From: Phaeodactylibacter luteus
Lineage (GTDB): Bacteria; Bacteroidota; Bacteroidia; Chitinophagales; Saprospiraceae
Assembly (NCBI RefSeq): GCF_007993045.1
Contig: NZ_VOOR01000026.1
Coordinates: forward strand, 18,031-82,030
Direction: 5' to 3'
Length of the DNA stretch: 64,000 bases
Position 1 is the stretch's first letter. Each line of letters starts with the position of its first letter. Positions 44,031 through 52,653 of this stretch are shown here, piece by piece. A program made the position numbers and the translations under genes. The notes below the pieces were generated by a model. That model did not search any database. It saw only the letters and a program-made list of their open reading frames with translations, and had not been told where the DNA came from.

Positions 44031-46013
44031 ATGCCTCCTCAACGCGGAATGGAACTGTCCTCTTCTTATCAGGAAGGCGGCCCTGCTCAGGGCCGCAACC
44101 ACCTCCTGATCATTGGGATAGACGACTACCTGCACTGGCCCCGCCTGCACAATGCAGTGCGCGACGCCCGTACTTTCGCCGAGGCCCTCTGCAGGCATTA
44201 TCAGTTTGAGGAAGCGGATGTGTTAAAGCTTTTCAACGAGGAAGCCACGGAGGGCGGTATCTATCAGGCTATCCGAGAGCTGAAGCGGCGGGTAGGCCCC
44301 AACGATAGCCTCATCGTTTACTTCTCTGGGCACGGCCACTACGACCGCGAGTTTGATGAAGGCTATTGGGTGCCTTACAATGGCGGCCGTGACGCCGAGG
44401 AGACCTACATCTCCAATGCCAATATCCTCAAGCGCATCAATGCGCTTGACGGGCACCACATCTTATTGATCGTGGACTCCTGCTTTTCGGGCTCCCTGCT
44501 CACCACTACCCGTAGCGCACAGGTAGACGAGCACTTCCCTTCCCGCAGGGTGTTGTGCTCCGGCAGGCTGGAAGCTGTATCCGACGGTGCGCCTGGCACC
44601 CACAGCCCTTTTGCACACCTGCTGATCGCCCGCTTGCGCGAGAATACAGCACCCGCCCTCGATACCACCACCCTCATTCAGCACATCAAAGCCCATATCG
44701 GCAAACAGTCGAAGCAGGCACCGGTAGACGGGAGGCTGCAGCACTCTGCCGACCGTGGCGGGGAGTTTATGTTCCACCTCAAGGTGGGCGAGGCCGATTA
44801 CTGGGCGCGCATCAGCCAACAGGGGGGCATAGAAGGGTACGAACAGTACCTGAATACTTACCCGCAGGGAAAGTATGCAGCTGAAGCTGCCCGGCAGCTC
44901 TTGCTGCTGCGCGAGGATGCGGTCTGGGCCCGGGCCCGGCAGAACCACAATGAGCTGGCTTACCGGAATTACCTGCGGCAGTACGCAGGTACTGGCAAAT
45001 ACCTGCAAGCGGCGGAGGAACAGCTACAGGGCTTGGAAGCACAGCAGGAGGAAAGGCGAAAGGTATTGGAAAAGCTGGCACAGCAGGATGCTGAGCGGGA
45101 GGGGATTCAGCAAAAATTCCAACAGCTGGTTGATGAAGCGGAAGGGCTTTTCCAGCAAGAGCAGCTGGAGCCCGCAAGGGGCCGTTACCGGGAAAGCTTG
45201 CAGTACTATATGGATGGCTTCACCCCCTCGTATAGCTATATCGAAGAGCAGATCAACCTGTGTGCCAACGGGCTGGCTTTTTTACAGCACATCCAAAAGG
45301 GCAGGGAGGCAATGGGCAGGGGCAATCACCGCCTGGCCTTGCAGTACTTTCAGGAAGCTGCCCGACATGGCGACGACCCCAAACTGGAAGACCTGATCCG
45401 GGTATGCCGCCAAAAGCTTGGGCAACAGCAGGCCCGCCCGGAGCCGGAAAATCAACAGCAGGCGCGCGCATCTTCTTCAAGGGGGGCTGATGGCGCTAAT
45501 GCTGCTAAAACTGGCCGGCTGATCCTTAAAATGATGGGGTGGGGCATAGGGGCCATAATCGTGCTGGCCCTCATCGGCATTTATTGGCCGGGAGAGGACC
45601 CCGCTTACCCTCCTGCAGCGTATACACCGCCGGGACAGGAAGCGCAGGGCCTGGGCGGCAGCCCCACCGAGGCTTTGCCTTCGTCCTACACAGCGCTGGT
45701 GGTCGGCAGCTGGAGCTTGGAGGATATCCTCATCAATGGCCAGCCTTACAGCTATGTCACCGGCGACTTTCTAAACTGGGAGCAGTACGGCTACACTTTT
45801 TATGCCAACGGGGCCGCCCTTTCCCGTACCCCTCAGGGCAATGAGCAACAGACTTACCGCATACAAGGGGATTACATCTACGTGCACTCGCCAATATGGG
45901 GCGGCAGCCCTGGCCTCATCCGGCAGCTCGACCGCCACCATATGAAGCTGTTGTTTTATATCCCCGATGGCATGGGCGGTACAATGGCCTATGAAGTCAG
46001 TTTCACCCGTTGA
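44031..46013 (+). CDS. Caspase-family (C14) protein with helical repeats, TM helix and lipocalin-like C-terminus
   Basis: 660 residues (ATG 44049 is an alternative start). Caspase-like p20 domain about 22-240: HLLIIGIDDYLHWPRLHNAVRDARTFAEAL, catalytic His in YFSGHGHYD (~101) and catalytic Cys in IVDSCFSGS (~151). Then an alpha-helical region (about 255-480) with short repeats like YEQYLNTYPQGKYAAEAARQL / YRNYLRQYAGTGKYLQAAEEQL and TPR-like segments. A membrane helix (about 500-520, GWGIGAIIVLALIGIYW) leads to a ~110-residue C-terminal domain (VVGSWSLEDILINGQPY...YTFYANGAAL...IRQLDRHHMKLLFY) resembling small lipocalin-like domains. With no signal peptide, the protease part should face the cytoplasm and the lipocalin-like part the periplasm. 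No partner gene is adjacent. Catalytic residues are intact. Confidence 0.85.
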   Translation: MPPQRGMELSSSYQEGGPAQGRNHLLIIGIDDYLHWPRLHNAVRDARTFAEALCRHYQFEEADVLKLFNEEATEGGIYQAIRELKRRVGPNDSLIVYFSGHGHYDREFDEGYWVPYNGGRDAEETYISNANILKRINALDGHHILLIVDSCFSGSLLTTTRSAQVDEHFPSRRVLCSGRLEAVSDGAPGTHSPFAHLLIARLRENTAPALDTTTLIQHIKAHIGKQSKQAPVDGRLQHSADRGGEFMFHLKVGEADYWARISQQGGIEGYEQYLNTYPQGKYAAEAARQLLLLREDAVWARARQNHNELAYRNYLRQYAGTGKYLQAAEEQLQGLEAQQEERRKVLEKLAQQDAEREGIQQKFQQLVDEAEGLFQQEQLEPARGRYRESLQYYMDGFTPSYSYIEEQINLCANGLAFLQHIQKGREAMGRGNHRLALQYFQEAARHGDDPKLEDLIRVCRQKLGQQQARPEPENQQQARASSSRGADGANAAKTGRLILKMMGWGIGAIIVLALIGIYWPGEDPAYPPAAYTPPGQEAQGLGGSPTEALPSSYTALVVGSWSLEDILINGQPYSYVTGDFLNWEQYGYTFYANGAALSRTPQGNEQQTYRIQGDYIYVHSPIWGGSPGLIRQLDRHHMKLLFYIPDGMGGTMAYEVSFTR

Positions 46014-46016
46014 TGC

Positions 46017-46135
46017 CCGATAGGGAGGGGCCTCCCCTCGCCTGAGGGCTCGGGGCCGCTATGCTTCGGGGCTCGCTTTTCGCTCGGCCCTGACGGGCTT
46101 GCCACCCCTCCGCAGCGCTAGTCCGGTGCCCATGT
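46017..46135 (-). repeat. Dispersed repeat family A, copy 6 (reverse orientation, partial)
   Basis: Core GGGGCCGCTATGCTTCGGGGCTCGC...CGCTCGGCCCTGACGGGCTTGCCACCCCTCCGCAGCGCTAG. Starts two bases after the stop codon of the caspase-like gene. Confidence 0.7.
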
Positions 46136-46152
46136 AGGGGCACACCACGGTT

Positions 46153-46332
46153 CAAGGGCCTGCTTGCAGCTTGTCCCTATTGCCGATCAATGTTTGATGA
46201 ACCTGGATCACCCACTATTTTTCATTGAGCCCGCTAAACGCCAATTCAAGGGCTTAGCCAGAACCCTGCTGGCCAGCAGGCTGGCATAAGCCCTTGGTTG
46301 TTATGGCAAAACCGCTCCAGGCAAGCGTTAAG
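46153..46332 (+). repeat. Dispersed repeat family C, copy 3
   Basis: Shares CCCTATTGCCGATCAATG, GAGCCCGCTAAA, GCTGGCCAGCA and CCGCTCCAGGCAAGCGTTAAG with the other C copies. It fills the spacer between repeat A6 and the GWxTD gene stop. Confidence 0.65.
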
Positions 46333-46358
46333 GACAGCACTCTTTTCCCCTTGCGCGC

Positions 46359-47819
46359 TCAATAATCCCTGAAGACCCGGTCTGCATTCCGGTTGAAGTT
46401 GTCCATGACATCTGTACCGCCGAAAGGGTCATTGCCCATCCGCTCGCCGGCCGGGGCATTGCGGTAGAGCTCTCTGAGCCAGCCCGGGTTGTTGCGCTCG
46501 CCTATAGCCGTGGAGTGCAGCAGCACAAAATCGCCCGGCGCCAGGGAAGGGTTGTAGAAAACGAATTTGACATTGTTCTGGTTGGTGGAAGGGAACTCAT
46601 AGTAAGTCCAGACCTCGTAGGGTGGGGCAGAAGGCTCTGTGTCCCTCATTTCCGTATCATCAGGCTGGCCATATTTGAGGTAGTAATAGCCGCGGTCGGT
46701 TTCAAAACCATGGCGGAACCCAGAGTCGTAGAGGCCGTCTACCGCGCGGGCGACTTCCATGTACTTATCGTAAGCAAACTGAGGGTTGTTGGGCGATTGT
46801 TTGGCCCAATAGCTGAAGAGATAGCGGCGCTGCCCCTCCAAGTCTCCTTTTTTGATCAGGGTATTGACCGGCTCCACATCCGCTTGCGGCATGCGGGGCG
46901 TCAGGGCACGCAAGCTGTACTCAAGGGCTTCTTCATCCAGTGCCTGTACAAACTCTTCAGCTAGGTTGACCTCTACCAAATCGAGGGGCTTGTCTTCCAG
47001 GAAAGGGTTGCTGCGCTGGAAGAAGACCGATTTCCGGCTCAGCAGCTCCCGGCTGCGGTTGCGGGCTTCTACCGTAAGGGTGTAATTGCCGGAAGGCAGC
47101 TCCGTAATATCCATACCGATCAGCAGGGGGACCACTGCAGCCGGCTTCTGCCGTTTGTGCCCCGCCATAACAGGCTTAGGCTCTCCGTCAACCACCCGCT
47201 CTATGGCATAGCTGATGAGGAAATCTTCGCCAACCAAGCTGTCGGTATGGTAGATCTCATTGTAGAACAGCAGGCGGCTGGCGTGCCGGCTGTAAAAATT
47301 GTAAGGCAGGGGCTCCATCAGCAGGCCGTTTTTGACAAATGGGCTATTGTTGCCCTCTTCTGCCCGGTCGTAGCTGGCCAAGAGCTGCAGCCCCGATTGC
47401 CCCACCTGTTCTTCCGGGAAAGCGATTTGTATAGCTGTGCTGTATTCTTTGGCGTTGCCTTCCTCATTGAGGTCCTTTACCGCCACGACCAGCTGGTACT
47501 CCCCTTGCGGAAGCGCAAAGCGCTTGAGGTCCAGGAAGTCTATCCGGTTCTGGGTGAGGGGGCTGTTCAGGGCGTATTTGTCAAACTTGACGATCTCTTC
47601 CCCCTGCTTAAAGAGGATGACCACTTCCACACTGGCCTGGTAGAGGCTGTCCGGCATCTCTTTGAAAGCGACCGTCTGCCCTGAGATGTGCAGGTAGACC
47701 TCCACGTAAGGCTGCGCCTTGGGGTTGAAAAATGCGGCAAAGGAGACGCTGGCGTCAATGGCTTTGGCCTGGAAGCCCAAAAAAGTACAGGCGGCAAGGG
47801 TGAGTATCCAATGTTTCAT
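46359..47819 (-). CDS. GWxTD-domain exported protein
   Basis: 486 residues, signal peptide MKHWILTLAACTFLGFQAKA. The C-terminal ~150 residues are the GWxTD domain: YMEVARAVDGLYDSGFRHGFETDRGYYYLKYGQPDD, then APPYEVWTYYEFP and VKFVFYNPSLAPGDFVLLHS. The Trp of the GWxTD motif is replaced by Phe (GFETD). The N-terminal 300 residues are beta-rich, Ig-like. These proteins are common in Bacteroidota and Acidobacteria and uncharacterised; periplasmic or outer-membrane location expected. No operon partner. Confidence 0.85.
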   Translation of the reverse strand: MKHWILTLAACTFLGFQAKAIDASVSFAAFFNPKAQPYVEVYLHISGQTVAFKEMPDSLYQASVEVVILFKQGEEIVKFDKYALNSPLTQNRIDFLDLKRFALPQGEYQLVVAVKDLNEEGNAKEYSTAIQIAFPEEQVGQSGLQLLASYDRAEEGNNSPFVKNGLLMEPLPYNFYSRHASRLLFYNEIYHTDSLVGEDFLISYAIERVVDGEPKPVMAGHKRQKPAAVVPLLIGMDITELPSGNYTLTVEARNRSRELLSRKSVFFQRSNPFLEDKPLDLVEVNLAEEFVQALDEEALEYSLRALTPRMPQADVEPVNTLIKKGDLEGQRRYLFSYWAKQSPNNPQFAYDKYMEVARAVDGLYDSGFRHGFETDRGYYYLKYGQPDDTEMRDTEPSAPPYEVWTYYEFPSTNQNNVKFVFYNPSLAPGDFVLLHSTAIGERNNPGWLRELYRNAPAGERMGNDPFGGTDVMDNFNRNADRVFRDY

Positions 47820-47880
47820 ACAGGTATGATTTCATTAAGGGATTTTCTTTAAAACGGAATATAGGGGGCAAGCGCATGAT

Positions 47881-48048
47881 CGGAGCTCGTTCCTGTTGCA
47901 AAACAACGATTATGAACCTGATTTGCTCACTAAATTTTTGTTTAGCCCGCTAAGCTCAAATTCAGCGGCTTTGCCAGAGCCCTGCCGGCCATGCTTGCAC
48001 AGCAGTCAGGCATTTTCCATAACGAGACTGCTCCAGGCAAGCGCAAAG
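47881..48048 (+). repeat. Dispersed repeat family C, copy 4
   Basis: TTCCTGTTGCAAAACAACG, TTTAGCCCGCTAAGCTCAAAT, GGCTTTGCCAGAGCCCTGCCGG and CTCCAGGCAAGCGCAAAG match the other C copies. It occupies the middle of spacer 47820-48170; nothing else seen there. Confidence 0.65.
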
Positions 48049-48170
48049 GGCTGCAACCTCCTTCAAATAGCCTTATACTAAAGATAGCGGATTTTGCACA
48101 CAATTGCTGCACAGGCGTTGCCAATCTGCAGTTTGGTTGTGCAAACGGCAATGGCCAGCTCGTTAAGCAG

Positions 48171-49301
48171 CTAACAAGAAGTGATCTGGCGTACGATCTT
48201 TTCAGAGTCCCGGTATATCGAAAGCAGTAGCCCCCCCGGCATATAGTTGTCGAAGCCTGGGAAATAAAGGCCTTTCCAGGGGCCTCGCCCGATGCAGCTG
48301 TCGGGGAGCCCATCCGCATTAAGGTGGCCGCTTTTGTAATTTGGCAGGAAGTGGTCGAGCCCTGCACGGTAGCCTGTGGCGAGTATGACGGCAGTGAAGG
48401 GCTGCTCCTGCCCATCTTCGAACAGCACGGCATTGGGGGTGAAAGCGGTAATGCCAGGGCGCACTTTGATTTTGCCAGCCTTGATTGCCGCCACCGTCCC
48501 GAGGTCGATGACAGGAGTGCGGCCGGCCTCCCGCAGTTGCCGGGCAGGGGCTACACTGGCTTTGGGCAGCCCGTACCGGCTTAGGTCGCCGAAAGCCAGC
48601 CATTGCACCTTGTTGCCGATCCAATCGCCTATGGCATCTGGCAGGCGGGCGAGCTTCAGGGCGGTCTCTTGCGTAGCCCGGCCCAGGAAATCACGGGGTA
48701 CGATATTCACAGGGCTGCGCACTGCCAAGGTCACAGGGATGTGGTGTTCGGCCAGATCGAGGGCAATTTCTGCGCCAGTATTCCCCATGCCCACTACCAA
48801 TACTTCATCATCGGCAAATGGGGCTGGGGTGTGGTATTCCCGGCTGTGGAGGATACGCCCGGTGAAGTCTTCCTGATCCTCGAACCAAGGCGTATAAGGG
48901 ATGCGGTTGACCCCTGTGGCCAAGACCAAATGGGCGGCGTGGTATACCTTATGCCCGCTGCAGTATGCTGCCCATCCGCCAGGCATGGGCTCAATGTGCT
49001 GTAGGGCAGTGCCGAACTCTGGCACAAGGCCGAGCTCTTCAGCGTAGGACTCATAATAGGCCACGAGCATATCCCGTGGCACGTACTTGGGGTAGCTGTC
49101 TGGGAAAGGCCGGAAGGGGAGGTGGCTGTATGTTTTCACCGTATGCAAGTGCAGCCGGCCGTAGTGGTGGTGCCACCGGTGGGCGATCTCATGGCTCTGT
49201 TCTATAAGGTGGAAAGGCTGCCCCGCTGCCTTCAGCCTGGCCGCAACGGCCAGCCCTGCAGGCCCAGCCCCCACAATGAGTGTGCCTACCGCTTTGCCCA
49301 T
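48171..49301 (-). CDS. Flavin-containing monooxygenase-like NAD(P)/FAD oxidoreductase
   Basis: 376 residues. FAD Rossmann motif at the N-terminus (LIVGAGPAGLAVAARL), ATG motif LVLATGVNRIPYTP, second Rossmann motif VLVVGMGNTGAEIALDLAEH for NADPH, and ILATGYRAGLDHFLP near the C-terminus. The layout is that of YUCCA/CzcO-like flavin monooxygenases; the FxGxxxHxxxY fingerprint appears degenerate as FTGRILHSREY. Substrate unknown. Last gene of a three-gene minus-strand operon; its start overlaps the thioesterase end by 16 bp. Confidence 0.88.
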   Translation of the reverse strand: MGKAVGTLIVGAGPAGLAVAARLKAAGQPFHLIEQSHEIAHRWHHHYGRLHLHTVKTYSHLPFRPFPDSYPKYVPRDMLVAYYESYAEELGLVPEFGTALQHIEPMPGGWAAYCSGHKVYHAAHLVLATGVNRIPYTPWFEDQEDFTGRILHSREYHTPAPFADDEVLVVGMGNTGAEIALDLAEHHIPVTLAVRSPVNIVPRDFLGRATQETALKLARLPDAIGDWIGNKVQWLAFGDLSRYGLPKASVAPARQLREAGRTPVIDLGTVAAIKAGKIKVRPGITAFTPNAVLFEDGQEQPFTAVILATGYRAGLDHFLPNYKSGHLNADGLPDSCIGRGPWKGLYFPGFDNYMPGGLLLSIYRDSEKIVRQITSC

Positions 49302-49735
49302 CCCTCCAGTCTTTGTATGCCCTCCCTGAGCAGCCCGGGAACGGGCGCTTTGCTGCCCTGCCGATAGTCATAAGTCACCATGACGGCATTGGCAATGGCT
49401 ACCAATCGCTGATGCCGCTGACTGAACATACGGCAGTGCATGGCGAACCGGTCTTCCGAAAGCTCGGTCACCTGTATGCCCAAGTCTATGGTATCCGGAT
49501 AGATCACAGGGAAGAGGTACTTGCAGTCTTGCTTGGCGAGGATGACACCCGGCAGTCCGGTGCCTTCTAGCACTATCGGGTAGCTCAAGTGGCTGAGATA
49601 AGCCACACGGGCATGCTCAAACCACTTGAGGTAAACGACGTTGTTGACGTGGCCCGCGGCGTCCATCTCGCCCCACTGCACCTCGATCTGCGCTTGTACC
49701 GGGAAAGCTCCGGCTGAGCTAAGCGGGTGTTCCAT
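49286..49735 (-). CDS. Hotdog-fold acyl-CoA thioesterase (4HBT family)
   Basis: 149 residues. QIEVQWGEMDAAGHVNNVVYLKWFEHAR is the 4-hydroxybenzoyl-CoA thioesterase signature, with the catalytic acid in the GEMDAAGHVNN turn; the strand pattern to AIANAVMVTYDYRQG completes one hotdog domain. It should hydrolyse acyl-CoA thioesters in the cytoplasm; chain length unknown. It starts 4 bp after the J-domain gene and overlaps the monooxygenase gene, so all three are co-translated. Confidence 0.9.
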   Translation of the reverse strand: MEHPLSSAGAFPVQAQIEVQWGEMDAAGHVNNVVYLKWFEHARVAYLSHLSYPIVLEGTGLPGVILAKQDCKYLFPVIYPDTIDLGIQVTELSEDRFAMHCRMFSQRHQRLVAIANAVMVTYDYRQGSKAPVPGLLREGIQRLEGWAKR

Positions 49736-49739
49736 TGCT

Positions 49740-51446
49740 TTAGCGTTCTAGTTCGTATTCCATGAAATCAGCCCAGGCACGTAAATCGTTTACTACCCGC
49801 CGTAGCGCAGGCTGTTTGGGCTGTAGGGCCGTAAGTGCAGCGGTATAGCGGTTGCCCTTTGCGTCCTCGCAGCCCATCAATGGTATGCCGGAGCGAAACC
49901 CTAAGCATACGCCTACGGTCACTTTAGTTTTTTCCATGCTGTGAGGGCGTGGGCTGTCCATTACCGCTTTGAAGGGCAATGGGAGGTACTCTTCGAAATA
50001 ATCCAGCCAGCGCTCTTCTACGCTGCCTGTGGGCGGCAGCAAGATGCTGAGGAGCCTTTCGTGCTGCGCTTTGGGCAGGATTTTTAGCCCATGTAAGTAG
50101 AGCAGCGTTTCATAGATCGCTTGCTCTTCTGCTTCACTGACCTTTCTTCCGGGTGTTGTTTTTGCCAGGAACCCTTCCTCTATGTCTATCAGTACGTTGA
50201 AATTTGGCCCGGTTTCAGTGATGTAGCTGGGGTCTATTTTGGAAAGGCTAGAGGCAGAGAGGCGGATGTAGTAAAGAGCTTCTTCGGTCTCTGCGTCGAG
50301 CAATGCCTTTGTGACTGTGCCTTTGAAGCCCTTGAAGTCTTGATAGGCCCCTGTCTCCCAATTGGTGATGATTTCAAAAGTAGATTTTAGCTTAACGGTA
50401 GTGCCCACAGGGAAGGCAGGCGAGGGGTTGGTGATATATAGCTCGTCGTCCTCGTCTTCGTCCTCTTCGTCCTCTTCTTCAAATAGGAGGTTGAACAGGT
50501 CGTATGGGTCTTCCGGTTGTGCCTGGAAAAATTTGAATAGAGTGTCAGAAATCACCCCTTCCTTATCGGTAAGGGCTAGGGCGTCTGCCATAATTTTTAT
50601 GGGCTCCAATTCGCTTTTCAGCATTTGGATCTCGGGCAGTTCTTCGAATGTCATCCCACGCTTTTTCAGGTGCCTGCTGTCGGAGATCAGGTAGCCCAAG
50701 TCGCTCTCGCGGATGTTCTTGAGCTCTTGGCTCAACCGTTTTTTTTGTTGCTCGAGCATAGAGAGCTGCAGTTCCAGCTGCCGGATTTGGCTGTCGAGGG
50801 CATCTGTGCTGTGTGCTTCTTCATCTGAAGCAGGCCCTGCATCCTGCCAAAGCATCTCGAGCTCTAACAGCGTCTGTGCATCTCCAGCTTTGTAGGCTTC
50901 GTTGATCTGCTGTTGCAGGCGGTGGAACTCCTGCTCTTCGGCTTTGCTGCGGGCCCGGTCCGGATGGAACTGCTTGGAAAGCTTGAGGAAGGTTTTGCGG
51001 ATGTCTTTTTGGGCTTCTTTTTCGGGTGCCACATACAGCTCTGCGAAGGGGTCATGGTTTTGTGCCTGTTCCTGCTCTCCCATTTCTTCGAAAAAAGCCT
51101 GCTCCCTTTCTTCTGCTTCCTGAATGACCCTTTCGCCCCCGGACACATCATCCAAGATTTCCAAGCATATCTGCTTTAGGAAAGCTTTGTCTTCACCTTT
51201 GAACCGGCGGTCTTTTATCAGCTTTTGAGCGAGCCTTTTGATTTTTCCGGTATGCTCGGTCAGCTCGGCATGAAGGTTGCCCATTACGGTTGAGACCTGC
51301 CGCTGCATATCGGTAAGCAGTGTTTTGTTGTTCTCCAAGCGGGTCTTGAGCGACTTTATGGTTGTCCTCACCTTTTTCAGGTCGGCCTCGAGCTGCTGTA
51401 TCTGGTTTTCCTTAGCACGGGTCTCCGGGCTTTTGTCTATTTGCAT
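49740..51446 (-). CDS. J-domain protein with central DnaJ domain and coiled coils
   Basis: 568 residues. N-terminal coiled coil (about 8-60) and a helical region precede a J domain at about 145-200, KDIRKTFLKLSKQFHPDRARSKAEEQEFHRLQQQINEAYKAG, with the HPD motif required to stimulate Hsp70. A second coiled coil (about 215-250) and a strongly acidic stretch (EEEDEEDEDEDDE, ~325-338) lead to a ~220-residue C-terminal region I do not recognise. No DnaJ zinc finger or substrate barrels, so it is a type III J-protein delivering DnaK to a specific task. First gene of the operon with the thioesterase and monooxygenase; divergent from the rhodanese gene. Confidence 0.75.
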   Translation of the reverse strand: MQIDKSPETRAKENQIQQLEADLKKVRTTIKSLKTRLENNKTLLTDMQRQVSTVMGNLHAELTEHTGKIKRLAQKLIKDRRFKGEDKAFLKQICLEILDDVSGGERVIQEAEEREQAFFEEMGEQEQAQNHDPFAELYVAPEKEAQKDIRKTFLKLSKQFHPDRARSKAEEQEFHRLQQQINEAYKAGDAQTLLELEMLWQDAGPASDEEAHSTDALDSQIRQLELQLSMLEQQKKRLSQELKNIRESDLGYLISDSRHLKKRGMTFEELPEIQMLKSELEPIKIMADALALTDKEGVISDTLFKFFQAQPEDPYDLFNLLFEEEDEEDEDEDDELYITNPSPAFPVGTTVKLKSTFEIITNWETGAYQDFKGFKGTVTKALLDAETEEALYYIRLSASSLSKIDPSYITETGPNFNVLIDIEEGFLAKTTPGRKVSEAEEQAIYETLLYLHGLKILPKAQHERLLSILLPPTGSVEERWLDYFEEYLPLPFKAVMDSPRPHSMEKTKVTVGVCLGFRSGIPLMGCEDAKGNRYTAALTALQPKQPALRRVVNDLRAWADFMEYELER

Positions 51447-51641
51447 GTCTTCATATCAATTTTGGGAGAGCCAAGTTATCTAAAAAATGCTCAATCAGAA
51501 AAGATGAGGCAGAGGTTAAATAACAAAAAGGACATTGTGCTTTTGTGGTAATTGTTTATCTTATGGGCGGAAAAAAATCAGCACAATTTGGAAAGGGGAA
51601 AAAACAAGCCGCCACAGTCCTGCGCCCCCCGCCGGTGGGAT

Positions 51642-51971
51642 ATGCTCAAGCAGCAGCTGAACAACCTTTCTCCTGAAGCTTTCCGCGAAAAGCTGCAGGG
51701 CGGCGGCCTGCTGCTCGATGTACGCCGGCCAGAGGAGTTCGCGCAGGGGCATCTGCCTGGCGCCATCAATATCGATTACCTCTCCTTCGATTTGTGGGAG
51801 CAGCTCCGGGCATTGCCGAGAGACAAGCCCATATTGGTCTACTGCCAAACGGAGCGGCGGGCGCTTAGGGTTTGTATGCTGTTGCAAAACGGGGGCTTCC
51901 CTGAGGTGCACAACCTCGATCTGGGGCTGAATGCCTGGCTCAAAACCTTTGGCCGCCTGGCCGGCAGCTGA
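51642..51971 (+). CDS. Single-domain rhodanese (sulfurtransferase)
   Basis: 109 residues from ATG 51642 (frame open to 51552; the later ATG begins the domain). LLLDVRRPEEFAQGHLPGAINI is the rhodanese CH2A-like motif and ILVYCQTERRAL carries the active-site Cys that holds the persulfide. Small GlpE/PspE-type cytoplasmic enzyme, no signal peptide. It sits 0.7 kb before the MBL-rhodanese gene on the same strand, with repeats between, which hints at a common role in sulfane-sulfur handling. Confidence 0.88.
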   Translation: MLKQQLNNLSPEAFREKLQGGGLLLDVRRPEEFAQGHLPGAINIDYLSFDLWEQLRALPRDKPILVYCQTERRALRVCMLLQNGGFPEVHNLDLGLNAWLKTFGRLAGS

Positions 51972-52084
51972 CTTTCGGCCAGGCAGCTTGTTGCCTTGGT
52001 GCAGGGCGGCCCCCCTTTCTGTGGCTTGCCTTTTTTGCGGATGGGCTGGAAGCCAAAATACCGCTCGTTTTGGGCACTTGCTAT

Positions 52085-52360
52085 GGCAGCGGACTAGTGC
52101 CTCAAGCCATAAATCCTTGCCACCCCAAGTTTCGTTATTTTCCGCCTACTCTTCGTTAAAGAACCGCTCCTTTAGCTCGGGCTAAAGTCGCGAACCTTCG
52201 CCTTGATTAGCCGGAAAATAACTTCAACTTAAGTATCAGAGATTTATGACTTAAGGCACTAGCGCTGCGGAGGGGTGGCAAGCCCGATAGGGCCGAGCGG
52301 AAAGCGAGCCCCGCAGCATAGCGGCCCCGAGCCCTCAGGCGAGGGGAGGCCCCTAAAACA
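52085..52360 (+). repeat. Dispersed repeat family A, copy 7, interrupted by family B
   Basis: Left piece GGCAGCGGACTAG (52085-52097) corresponds to GGCATCGGCCTAG of intact copies; the right piece resumes at CTAGCGCTGCGGAGGGGTGGC (52259 onward) and continues through GCGAGCCCCGCAGCATAGCGGC. The unit is therefore split exactly at its CTAG. Bases 52361-52653 before the next gene hold only an AT-rich leader. Confidence 0.7.
52094..52262 (+). repeat. Family B MITE-like element, copy 2 (inserted in repeat A)
   Basis: 169 bp, over 95% identical by eye to the other four. CTAG at both borders is the duplicated (or TA-duplicated) target inside family A. Confidence 0.85.
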
Positions 52361-52653
52361 TCCGTGGGGGCTTGTAATGTGGCCCAGTTTCTTCAGCCTG
52401 TTGATATTTATCACCCTGCAGGCATGATGAAGGTCAGTGTGCGGCGGGGAAAACCCCCTTTACTTTGTACCTGTAACCGAAAGGAAGCGAGCTGAACTGC
52501 TCAGCCCTTGTAGATCAAAAACCAAATCATACTTTTTGTCATGCAGTCTAAATTCAACAACCGCTGTCCGTGAAGGCTTTTTTTTGGCTTAAAACATGAA
52601 CTAATGTTCATATTTCAATTTAAAAACTTCACCTCTCCACAATCTCGACTATC

